Assembly (NCBI RefSeq): GCF_000756775.1
Contig: NZ_CCSF01000001.1
Coordinates: 496,001 to 560,000 of the forward strand
Direction: 5' to 3'
DNA: 64,000 nucleotides
Source: Pseudomonas saudiphocaensis
Lineage (GTDB): Bacteria > Pseudomonadota > Gammaproteobacteria > Pseudomonadales > Pseudomonadaceae
The notes beneath the pieces are model-generated. The model made no database searches. It saw only the letters and a program-made list of their open reading frames with translations, and was not told the origin of the DNA. Below, piece by piece: positions 36,501 through 43,944 of the stretch. The translations under genes were made by a program, and so were the position numbers. How positions within the stretch are numbered: the first letter of the stretch is position 1; every line of letters begins with the position of its first letter.

Positions 36501-37149
36501 TTGCTTACCTATCGATTACTAGAGTGGCTGGAGCGGCGCGATATAGTTCGGATACCAAATAATCCGGCTTCAAGCTTCCCTGGTGAAGAGGCTCGATTCG
36601 ATCCAGCGGGCGTAGAGGTGCAGCAGAGTCGGCAGGCTGTGGCCGTTCCACTGAGACTGAAAATGGGAGGTCCATTTTTGGGCGCGCGTATTCTCGCATA
36701 GCTCGGGCGGCAGTTATATGCCTGATTGCGAGCTGCCCATGCAACGGCTGCCTGAATTACAGCGTCTCGTAGCCTGAGTCAGAGCGAGTTGAAGCGGAAA
36801 AGCCCGCAAAGTTTGTCTGGATATTGACGCGACCTCGCGACTCTTGGAACGAAATTTACGCGAACATGCTTTGAATAGGCTGCGCAGAAGTTGATTGACC
36901 TCATCGTCAGGATAGTGCGCAATAGCAAGTCGCTATCGGTTGACCCGGCTTGCTTGCGATATGTCTGGAGGGTGCAGCAACGGCACCTGCTTTCCAGAGA
37001 GGAAGTCTCCGTTTCTATCTCGCAATCGTCTGGCGCCTCGGAAGCTCGGCGCCCGCTTTGTTTTTTGCTTCGCCGCACGAACCCGTAGCTTTAGAACGAC
37101 TCTTATCCCAACTTGAACCAGCGTTACGCTCAGCTCAGGATCCGCGCAA
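36501..37149. other. 650-base intergenic region upstream of the stressosome operon
   Basis: No recognised coding region. It contains AAAATGG-gaggt-CCATTTT at 36660-36678, and further on a GC-rich terminator-like element at 37032-37066. The AT-richer stretch 36800-36960 holds several TTGAC/TTGAT hexamers without a clean -10. It is the longest uncoded stretch of the window and may hold the operon promoter, a leader or a small RNA. Confidence 0.5.
37032..37066 (+). terminator. terminator-like stem-loop in the stressosome leader
   Basis: GGCGCC at 37032-37037 and again at 37048-37053 can pair around a 10-base loop, followed by CGCTTTGTTTTTTG. It ends about 85 bases before the RsbR-like start, so it could end a small RNA or act as an attenuator. 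Confidence 0.5.
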
Positions 37150-37992
37150 ATGACAACACTGCATCAACGTACGCTCAACCTTATTCGCGACAACGAAGAG
37201 AAGCTGGTCGACAGCTGGACTACTGAACTGCTTGCAGGCGGCCTATACCGAAACCTGAAGACCGAAGATCTTCGTCAGCAGGCCGCAGACTTTGTTCGCC
37301 TGCTGGCCACTGGGGACTTCTCGCAAAACCTCCAGCATTCCAAATGGGACGAGATGCGCCTGTTCCTTGAGCAGCTTTCCCATAGCCGAGTGCTGCTCGG
37401 TTTCGATTCGCAACAGACCGCGGGGTTTATCTTTTCGATCAAGCGGCCCTTGATGGCGCTTGTGCAAGCCGAGTACGCCGACGAGCCAGCATTGCTGGTC
37501 GAACAGCTTTGGGCGTTTTCCGAGCTGATCGATGACCTGGGCCTGCACACCGTTCGCACGTTCCAGAAGTCGCGTGAAGCGGTGATCAAGCGTCAGCAGG
37601 AAGAGTTGCTCGAACTTTCAACACCGGTCGTCAAGCTGTGGGATGGCGTTCTGGCGCTGCCGATGATCGGCACCCTCGACTCGCAGCGGACTCAGGTAGT
37701 GATGGAATCCCTGTTGCAACGCATTGTCGATACCGGTTCGGAAATTGCCATTATCGATATCACCGGCGTGCCCACGGTCGATACGCTGGTGGCGCAGCAT
37801 CTGCTCAAGACCGTTACCGCGATACGCCTGATGGGCGCCGACTGCATCATCAGTGGCGTGCGTCCGCAGATTGCGCAAACCATCGTTCACCTCGGACTCG
37901 ACCTGCAGGGCATTGTCACCAAGGCCTCCCTCGCCGACGCGCTTGCGCTCGCGCTGCGTCGCTCCGGGCTGACTGTAAGTAAGGCGAATTAA
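37150..37992 (+). CDS. rsbR: RsbR-like stressosome sensor protein (RsbRD N-terminus plus STAS)
   Basis: A 280-residue protein. Residues 1-140 are an all-helical sensory domain of RsbRD_N type (TTLHQRTLNLIRDNEEKLVDS). A helical linker leads to a STAS domain at about 158-275 with IIDITGVPTVDTLVAQHLLK and GVRPQIAQTIVHLGLDLQGI, very close to Bacillus RsbR. Thr212 in VDT aligns with RsbRA Thr171; Thr244 lies in the region of Thr205. Such proteins form the large stressosome shell with RsbS. It opens a six-gene overlapping operon; the stop overlaps the rsbS ATG (TAATG). Confidence 0.92.
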   Translation: MTTLHQRTLNLIRDNEEKLVDSWTTELLAGGLYRNLKTEDLRQQAADFVRLLATGDFSQNLQHSKWDEMRLFLEQLSHSRVLLGFDSQQTAGFIFSIKRPLMALVQAEYADEPALLVEQLWAFSELIDDLGLHTVRTFQKSREAVIKRQQEELLELSTPVVKLWDGVLALPMIGTLDSQRTQVVMESLLQRIVDTGSEIAIIDITGVPTVDTLVAQHLLKTVTAIRLMGADCIISGVRPQIAQTIVHLGLDLQGIVTKASLADALALALRRSGLTVSKAN

Positions 37993-38354
37993 TGGAACGC
38001 ATACCAATTCTGCGGATGGGCGACTTCCTATTGGTCACCATTCAGGTCGATATGCACGACCAGCTCGCCCTTACGCTACAGGACGATCTCGCCGAACGAA
38101 TCAGCCAGACGTCGGCCCGTGCCGTCCTGATAGATATTTCGGCGCTGGATATGGTCGATTCGTTCATTGGCCGCATGATCAGCTCGATCTCCGGGCTCTC
38201 GAGCATCATGGATGCCGAGACCGTCGTGGTCGGCATGCAGCCGGCGGTGGCTATCACCCTGGTGGAGCTGGGGCTGACGCTGCAAGGCGTCAGCACTGCG
38301 CTCAACGTTGAGAGAGGCATGCAATTGTTGCATCAGCGGATGGCCGATAAATGA
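37992..38354 (+). CDS. rsbS: RsbS-like STAS-only stressosome scaffold protein
   Basis: A 120-residue STAS domain: PILRMGDFLLVTIQVDMHDQ, IDISALDMVDSFIGRMI and GMQPAVAITLVELGLTLQGV are near-diagnostic for RsbS. Ser57 in VDSF corresponds to the serine that RsbT phosphorylates in Bacillus (Ser59). Once phosphorylated, it would release RsbT from the complex. It overlaps rsbR by one base and rsbT by four (ATGA). Length is the same as in Bacillus (about 121). Confidence 0.94.
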   Translation: MERIPILRMGDFLLVTIQVDMHDQLALTLQDDLAERISQTSARAVLIDISALDMVDSFIGRMISSISGLSSIMDAETVVVGMQPAVAITLVELGLTLQGVSTALNVERGMQLLHQRMADK

Positions 38355-38755
38355 TCGAACATGCAAGCGGCAGCGTGCCAGTGCGGATCGAACAGGATGT
38401 GGTGATTGCCCGTCAGGTCGTTCGCAAGCTGGCCCAGGATTGCGGCATGCGTCTGGTCGATCTGACCAAGCTGGTCACAGCAGTGAGCGAGCTGGCCCGG
38501 AACACGGTCGTTTATGGTGGCGGCGGCGATATGGACTGGCATGTGCTGGCCCAAGGTCCGCGTTCCGGCATCCGGCTGACCTTTCGCGATGAGGGGCCGG
38601 GTATCCCAGATATCAAACTGGCGATGACTGATGGCTGGACCTCCGGTAGCGGCCTTGGGCTGGGGCTCACAGGTGCCAAGCGCCTGGTGGATGAATTCGA
38701 GTTGGACAGTTCGCCGGGATCCGGCACTCGCATCAGCATTGTGAAATGGTCCTAA
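38351..38755 (+). CDS. rsbT: RsbT-like serine/threonine switch kinase
   Basis: A 134-residue GHKL kinase: N-box region LVTAVSELARNTVVYG, G1 box RDEGPGIPD and G2 box SGLGLGLTGAKRLVDEFELD. It is the stress-activated kinase that phosphorylates RsbS and RsbR and, when freed, binds an output partner. In Bacillus the partner is the phosphatase RsbU; no RsbU with the expected RsbT-binding N-terminal domain is seen here, so the output may be the downstream kinases. Overlaps its neighbours by 4 and 10 bases. Confidence 0.94.
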   Translation: MIEHASGSVPVRIEQDVVIARQVVRKLAQDCGMRLVDLTKLVTAVSELARNTVVYGGGGDMDWHVLAQGPRSGIRLTFRDEGPGIPDIKLAMTDGWTSGSGLGLGLTGAKRLVDEFELDSSPGSGTRISIVKWS

Positions 38756-39762
38756 GCATCAAGGGCAGCACGACGGTCGTAGTGCCGGTCGAAGAAGAAA
38801 GTCAGGTTGGCCACGCTCGGCGCGTTGCGCTGGCGATGGCGAACACGCTGGGCTTTGATGAAGCAGACGCTGGTCGCGTAGCGCTTGCTGCGACGGAACT
38901 GTCGACCAACCTGCTGAAACATGCCGGCCATGGCCAATTGCATTTGCGCGCTATTCCGGCGAACCCGGGATTTGCAGTGGAGCTGATCAGCGTGGATCGG
39001 GGGCCGGGCTTTGACCTTGGCGAATGCCTGGCGGATGGTTTTTCCACTGGCGGAACTCCGGGCAACGGACTCGGCGCCCTGGTGCGTCAGGCGCAGCTGT
39101 TCGACGTGTTTTCCGATGCCAGGGGTTCGGTCGTACTCGTACATCTATATGCGCGCCACGCGTCAGCGCTGCCGCTACGTTTCGGTGTCAGCCAGCATTC
39201 GCTCAATGCCGATCCTGCCTGCGGTGATGTCTGGCACCTGGCGTTCGATGGGCAACGTGTCAGCGCACTGGTTATAGATGGAATTGGCCATGGCGAGGAC
39301 GCCGAGCGGGCGAGCCTGGCCGGCGCTGCGGTGTTCGCCGCCGAGCCATTTGCCGATCCCGAGGTTCAGATGCTGCAAATGCACCAGGCGATGATGGGCT
39401 CGCGCGGCGGTGCCGCCGCGCTGGTGGTGGGTGATCTGGCTTCCGGTGTCATGCGCTTTAGCGGCGTAGGTAACATCGGCGCACGCCTGTTAACCCGTGA
39501 TACGAGCCGAGGTTTGGCTTCGCATCCCGGCATCGTTGGCTCGCGGTTTCGCAAGGCGCAGGTGTTCGATTATCCGATCACGCCAAACCAGCTGCTGATC
39601 CTGTACAGCGATGGCCTGCAGACGCGCTGGGATCTGCGTGACTATCCCGGCCTGGCATTCCGCCACCCGGCACTGATTGCCGCCTTGCTGCACCGCGATT
39701 TCTGTCGAGGCCGCGATGATGTAACCGTTCTGGTAATTGCTTTGGAGGTATCCGGTGACTGA
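38746..39762 (+). CDS. fused HATPase and SpoIIE/PP2C phosphatase (RsbX-like)
   Basis: A 338-residue protein. Residues 1-135 form a second GHKL domain (ATELSTNLLKHAGHGQLHLR, VDRGPGFD, GGTPGNGLGALVRQAQLFDV), as in anti-sigma kinases of the RsbW/RsbT type. Residues 150-335 form a PP2C/SpoIIE-like phosphatase with LVIDGIGHGEDAERAS, YSDGLQTRWDL and CRGRDDVTVLV, metal-binding aspartates included. The second part would reset RsbS/RsbR as RsbX does in Bacillus. The fused kinase domain is an extra not found in Bacillus RsbX (about 200 residues). Overlaps rsbT by 10 bases and the next gene by 8. Confidence 0.9.
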   Translation: MVLSIKGSTTVVVPVEEESQVGHARRVALAMANTLGFDEADAGRVALAATELSTNLLKHAGHGQLHLRAIPANPGFAVELISVDRGPGFDLGECLADGFSTGGTPGNGLGALVRQAQLFDVFSDARGSVVLVHLYARHASALPLRFGVSQHSLNADPACGDVWHLAFDGQRVSALVIDGIGHGEDAERASLAGAAVFAAEPFADPEVQMLQMHQAMMGSRGGAAALVVGDLASGVMRFSGVGNIGARLLTRDTSRGLASHPGIVGSRFRKAQVFDYPITPNQLLILYSDGLQTRWDLRDYPGLAFRHPALIAALLHRDFCRGRDDVTVLVIALEVSGD

Positions 39763-40627
39763 TGCGATTGCGCGACAGGGCACGGAGACTGATGAGATTG
39801 ATCGGCTGCGCCGCGAGAACGAACTGCTGCGTGCCGAGCTCGAAGAAACCAACCAGGGCGTGCTCGCCTTGTATGCGGAACTTGATACCCAGGCCGAACA
39901 GCTGAGGCAGGCATCGGATCTGAAGAGTCGGTTCCTGTCCTACATGAGCCATGAGTTTCGCACCCCGTTGGGCTCGATCCGTAGTATCACTCGCTTGCTG
40001 AGTGACGAGATGGACGGACCGTTGAGCGCCGAGCAGCACAAGCAGGTGATGTTCATCAGCGGGGCTGCACTGGAACTCAGTGGAATGGTCGACGACCTGC
40101 TCGATCTGGCGAAGATCGAAGCCGGGCGCATCACCATCTCGCCGGCGTGGTTTGACATGTTCGATCTGTTTTCGGCGTTGCGGGGCATGTTTCGCCCGAT
40201 CGTGGATGGCGACTCGGTGGATCTGATTTTCGAAGAACCCAGGAACATTCCGCGCCTGTACACCGACGACAAGAAGCTCGCGCAGATTCTGCGTAACTTT
40301 ATTTCCAACGCCTTGAAGTTCACTCAGCACGGTGAAGTAAGGGTCTCGGCGCGCCCAGAGGGCGACGGCAATATTCGCTTTGCGGTAACCGATACGGGCA
40401 TCGGCATACCCGAGCATCTGCACCGCAATCTGTTTGAGGATTTCGTGCAGATCGACTCGCCGTTGCAAAAGCGGCTCCGGGGCACCGGTTTGGGGTTGTC
40501 GCTGTGCAAGCGTTTTGCCGAGCTGCTGGGCGGTAGTGTCGGGCTGGAGAGTACGCCTGGCGTAGGCTCGTCATTCTTCGTGATCATTCCTTTGGCTGTT
40601 TCAGCGGAGCCGGTCGATGGTGAGTAA
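39755..40627 (+). CDS. soluble sensor histidine kinase of the stressosome operon
   Basis: A 290-residue kinase with no membrane segment. A coiled coil at 15-55 (ETDEIDRLRRENELLRAELE) precedes the dimerisation domain, with phosphoacceptor His65 in SYMSHEFRTPLGSI. N, G1 and G2 boxes follow (LRNFISNALKFT, VTDTGIGIP, GTGLGLSLCKRF). The start is a GTG with GGAGGTATCCG just upstream. It has no input domain other than the coiled coil, so a partner protein such as an Rsb protein may control it. The neighbouring hybrid protein is the likely relay partner; they overlap by 11 bases. Confidence 0.93.
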   Translation: MTDAIARQGTETDEIDRLRRENELLRAELEETNQGVLALYAELDTQAEQLRQASDLKSRFLSYMSHEFRTPLGSIRSITRLLSDEMDGPLSAEQHKQVMFISGAALELSGMVDDLLDLAKIEAGRITISPAWFDMFDLFSALRGMFRPIVDGDSVDLIFEEPRNIPRLYTDDKKLAQILRNFISNALKFTQHGEVRVSARPEGDGNIRFAVTDTGIGIPEHLHRNLFEDFVQIDSPLQKRLRGTGLGLSLCKRFAELLGGSVGLESTPGVGSSFFVIIPLAVSAEPVDGE

Positions 40628-42563
40628 GTGCACGATCCTCGTGGTGGACGATAACGCAGCGACGCGCTACGCGATTCGTCGCGTTCTGGAACGTCATGGC
40701 TATGTCGTGCTGGAAGCCGGAACGGGTACGGAAGGGTTGACTGCCGTCATGCAGGAGAAAGTCGATGCGCTGATTCTCGACGTGAATCTGCCCGACATGA
40801 GTGGCTTCGATATCGTCCGCCTGCTGCGCGACGACCACCAGAACCGGCTGCTGCCGGTGATTCATGTGTCTGCCGCCTCAATCATGACCGGCGATATCAT
40901 CACCGGCCTGGATGCAGGTGCCGATGCCTACCTGATTCACCCGGTGGACCCTGACGTGCTGCTGGCTACGTTGCGCACCTTGCTGCGTGTGCGCGATACC
41001 GAGCAGGCGCTGCGTGAGAGCGAAGCGCGCTTTCGGGAGATCTTTACCAATGTACCGGCGCCGATCGTATTGATTGATGCGCAATTGAAGCTGCACGAGT
41101 GCAATCAGGCCTTCAAGCTGCTTCTGGGCGATCAGCCGACGCCATCGACCTTACTGGATTACCTGGCTGAAGGTGAGGAAGCCAAGCTTCAGGCCTTGCG
41201 CGGCTGTCTCGCCAACGGCCAGCGCTGGCACGAAACATTGCTCATGCAGGTCGATGGCGAACTGCGTGAAACTACTTGGCAGATGTCGCCCTATCACGCC
41301 CACGAGGTGGGTCTGGTTTTTGTCGAGGATGTGACCGAACAGCGCCAGCGTGAGCGGTCGCAGTTGCAGCAACTGGATAAAGCCAACATCGAGCTTGCCC
41401 GGGAAGTCGCCGAACGGGTGCGTACTGAGGCGCAGCTGGCCCAGGCGCAGAAAATGGACTCCCTGGGCAAGCTGACCGGCGGCATCGCCCATGACTTCAA
41501 TAACCTGCTGACCGGCATTATCACCGGTATCGAATTGCTGAAACGGCGCGTGGTGGAGGGACGGACCGAGGCCGCGCTGCGTTTTGCAGACACCGCGCTG
41601 AGCTCCGCACGCAGCGCGGCGTCGATGACCAATCGGCTGCTGGCGTTCGCGCGCCAGCAGCCCCTGGATGCCCGTCCTGCCGACCTCAACCTAAAGATTC
41701 AGTCCCTGGAAGAACTGCTGCGACGCACCATTGGCGAACATATTTCGCTGACGCTGGATCTGTGCGAGGAGGGCGCTATCGCCCAGGTCGATGCCAGTCA
41801 GCTGGAAAGCGCTGTCCTCAATCTGGTTATCAATGCCCGAGATGCTTTGCCAAAAGGCGGCAATATCACCATTGCTACCGCCATCCAGCACGCGAGCGGC
41901 AGCTCGGGGCTGGCTGAAGGACGTTACGTCGCTTTGACCGTCCGGGACGATGGCGTCGGGATCGATGCAGCACTTATCGACAGGGTTTTCGATCCATTCT
42001 TCACGACCAAGCCGCTCGGCCAGGGCACCGGGCTTGGACTGTCCTCCATCTACGGTTTCGCCAAACAGTCGGGGGGCGAAGCGCGCATCCGCAGCACCGT
42101 TGGACAGGGCACCGAGGTGACGCTGGTATTGCCAACTGCCGTCGAGGTACGCCAGACGCCGTCCATTGCAGGCGACACACCAGCGGGCAATGGCGAGCAC
42201 GTGCTGATCGTCGATGACATGCCGGCGGTACGCATGGTGGTTGCCGAGTTGCTTAGAGAGGCAGGGTATCGCTGCAGCGAAGCGGGCGACGCTGCTACAG
42301 CGCTGTCGGTATTGCAGGACGACTTCTCGATCGACCTCTTGCTGACCGATGTCGGCCTGCCGCGCCTTTCCGGACGGGATCTGGCCGATGCCGCTCTGGT
42401 TTCCCGCCCCGGGCTGCCGGTGCTGTTCATGACCGGATATACGGAAGAGGCGGTACGCCGCGATCGCTTCCTCAGCGAGGGAATGGATATGGTTACCAAG
42501 CCTGTTCAGTTTGACGAACTGCTGGGTAAGGTGCAGCGCATGATTCAGAAAGCCAAGGCATGA
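40617..42563 (+). CDS. hybrid signalling protein REC-PAS-histidine kinase-REC
   Basis: A 648-residue soluble protein. Receiver 1 (about 6-120) has Asp55 in LILDVNLPDMSG, but the usual Lys before Pro is replaced by His108 in YLIHPVDP. A PAS-like domain covers 132-245. The kinase has His292 in GGIAHDFNNLLTG (the HisKA form with HDFNN), and GTGLGLSSIYGF at the G2 box. Receiver 2 (about 530-645) has VDDMPAVRMV, LLTDVGLPRLSG and the canonical KPVQF. Two receivers around one kinase point to a phosphorelay. It is the last gene of the operon, followed by a terminator. Confidence 0.93.
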   Translation: MVSKCTILVVDDNAATRYAIRRVLERHGYVVLEAGTGTEGLTAVMQEKVDALILDVNLPDMSGFDIVRLLRDDHQNRLLPVIHVSAASIMTGDIITGLDAGADAYLIHPVDPDVLLATLRTLLRVRDTEQALRESEARFREIFTNVPAPIVLIDAQLKLHECNQAFKLLLGDQPTPSTLLDYLAEGEEAKLQALRGCLANGQRWHETLLMQVDGELRETTWQMSPYHAHEVGLVFVEDVTEQRQRERSQLQQLDKANIELAREVAERVRTEAQLAQAQKMDSLGKLTGGIAHDFNNLLTGIITGIELLKRRVVEGRTEAALRFADTALSSARSAASMTNRLLAFARQQPLDARPADLNLKIQSLEELLRRTIGEHISLTLDLCEEGAIAQVDASQLESAVLNLVINARDALPKGGNITIATAIQHASGSSGLAEGRYVALTVRDDGVGIDAALIDRVFDPFFTTKPLGQGTGLGLSSIYGFAKQSGGEARIRSTVGQGTEVTLVLPTAVEVRQTPSIAGDTPAGNGEHVLIVDDMPAVRMVVAELLREAGYRCSEAGDAATALSVLQDDFSIDLLLTDVGLPRLSGRDLADAALVSRPGLPVLFMTGYTEEAVRRDRFLSEGMDMVTKPVQFDELLGKVQRMIQKAKA

Positions 42564-42598
42564 CAGCCAGCGAATCGCCACCCGTTACAGCCTTTATA

Positions 42599-42631
42599 AA
42601 GCGCCACTCCTGAGAGTGGCGCTTCGGTTTT
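42599..42631 (+). terminator. terminator of the stressosome operon
   Basis: AAGCGCCACTC-ctga-GAGTGGCGCTT with an 11-base stem, followed by CGGTTTTAG. It lies 36 bases after the hybrid kinase stop and 28 bases before the end of the convergent ridA gene. Confidence 0.85.
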
Positions 42632-42658
42632 AGGACTGTATTTTTCCCAAGCGCTGGC

Positions 42659-43012
42659 TCAGGCCTGAGCGGCGATAACCATTATTTCCACCAGAACGTC
42701 TGCCGATGCGAGCCGCGCTTCGACGGTGGCGCGCGCAGGTGCGCAACCGGCCGGCAGCCATTCGCTCCAGACGGCATTCATCGCGTCGAAATCCGCTTCG
42801 ATGTCTTTCAGCCAGATCTGCGCACTGAGCAGCTTCGAACGATCGGAGCCGGCGGCGGCCAGCAGGTTGTCGATCTTTGCCAACACCTGTCGGGTCTGGC
42901 CGGCAGCATCCTCGCTGCGGTCATCCGGCACCTGTCCGGCCAGAAATACCAGGTTGGCGTAGGTAACGGCGGCGGACATGCGTTCGTTGCTGTTGAAGCG
43001 TTGCAGGCTCAT
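42659..43012 (-). CDS. RidA family protein (enamine/imine deaminase)
   Basis: A 117-residue YjgF/YER057c/UK114 protein. The family ends with APARATVEARLASADVLVEI, with the invariant Arg that binds the substrate carboxylate, and NLVFLAGQVPDD is the typical strand. RidA-type proteins hydrolyse reactive enamine/imine intermediates such as 2-aminoacrylate. The sequence around residue 50-70 (SEDAAGQTRQVLAKIDNLLA) is the standard helix. It is at the lower end of family length. Single gene, convergent with the stressosome operon. Confidence 0.88.
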   Translation of the reverse strand: MSLQRFNSNERMSAAVTYANLVFLAGQVPDDRSEDAAGQTRQVLAKIDNLLAAAGSDRSKLLSAQIWLKDIEADFDAMNAVWSEWLPAGCAPARATVEARLASADVLVEIMVIAAQA

Positions 43013-43470
43013 GGGAATCCTCCTGAGAATGTGATGGCGAGCGATAAAAAGCCTTGCAGCATAGCGGTGGGTGGTCCAGTTCGGTTGCAAGGTAGTGCGA
43101 CACTGCCACAAGCCAGCGGATGCGGGGCCGCCCTGGGCGGCGTTGGGCCGGAGTTTGTCGATACCGCATGTTTCGGCGCTGCCCTGGAGAGCGCATTCGC
43201 GGTACAAAACGGTACCTCAGGAGGATGGACGCTCCGCGGTTGCGCACTTATGCTCCGAGGTCGCCAGGGGTGATCCCCTGGTTCAGCAACAGTGTCTACC
43301 TTGCGCGTCACCAGCCGGACGGTGTTGATCCGGCAGAACAGATACAGAACAACCAAAAAAGGAAATGGCGCAAAGCAGCCCACGGCGGCTGTTTCTTAAA
43401 GCCCATTTTTGCCAGCCATATTCCGCGTTTGCAGGCAGTTGCCTCGACGCATCCAGACGAGGAGTTCGCC
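43013..43470. other. 460-base intergenic region between ridA and the molybdenum hydroxylase operon
   Basis: No gene is evident: in-frame upstream extension of the 2Fe-2S subunit runs through here but its translation is Arg/Pro-rich and unlike protein. The stretch CAGGGG-tgat-CCCCTG at 43266-43281 is a short palindrome. The last 150 bases become AT-richer (AACCAAAAAAGGAAATGG) and probably hold the operon promoter. I found no clear sigma-54 or Fur site. Confidence 0.5.
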
Positions 43471-43944
43471 ATGACGAGCATTCAGGTCAATGGCCAGACC
43501 CTGGAGGTCGATGTCCCGGACGACATGCCTCTGCTGTGGGCCCTGCGTGACGAGCTGGGCATGACCGGCACCAAGTTCGGTTGCGGTACCGGCCTGTGTG
43601 GAGCATGTACGGTACATCTTGATGGTGCGCCAATTCGCGCCTGCATCACTCCTGTCTCGGCGGTGGCCGGGCAGGCGATCAGCACCATCGAAGGCATGCA
43701 GCAGGATGATGTCGGGCAAGTCGTACAGCAGGCCTGGATCGAGCAGAACGTCGCCCAGTGTGGCTACTGTCAGGCTGGGCAGATCATGACGGCGGTGAGT
43801 CTGCTCAAGCAGATACCCGCGCCCAGCGAAAAACAGATCGACGATGCCATGAGCGGCAATATCTGCCGTTGCGGAACCTACCCGCGCATCCGCTCCGCCA
43901 TTGCTCAGGCGGCCAGTGAACTCGCGCAGGAGGCAGGACAATGA
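43471..43944 (+). CDS. 2Fe-2S subunit of a molybdenum hydroxylase (isoquinoline 1-oxidoreductase alpha type)
   Basis: A 157-residue ferredoxin-type subunit with both cluster motifs: the plant-type [20 protein letters not shown] at residues 38-57 with a further Cys58, and the second cluster ligands in QCGYCQAGQ and ICRCGTYP. It hands electrons from the Mo site to an acceptor. The ATG follows GACGAGGAGTTCGCC. It overlaps the large subunit by 4 bases (ATGA). No FAD subunit is present, which separates this IorAB type from xanthine dehydrogenase. Confidence 0.94.
   Translation: MTSIQVNGQTLEVDVPDDMPLLWALRDELGMTGTKFGCGTGLCGACTVHLDGAPIRACITPVSAVAGQAISTIEGMQQDDVGQVVQQAWIEQNVAQCGYCQAGQIMTAVSLLKQIPAPSEKQIDDAMSGNICRCGTYPRIRSAIAQAASELAQEAGQ

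Noticed and set aside
36660-36679. AAAATGG/CCATTTT stem as a terminator
   Set aside because: Only 7 bases and AT-rich; no clear transcript would end there, so it is noted but not called.
34725-36701. Long plus-strand open frame opposite ybiT
   Set aside because: Shadow of the ABC-F gene; no recognised domain and its ends lie in unrelated intergenic sequence.
43120-43470. Upstream extension of the 2Fe-2S subunit
   Set aside because: Arg/Pro-rich and unlike the subunit; the ATG at 43471 has a good SD and the family start.
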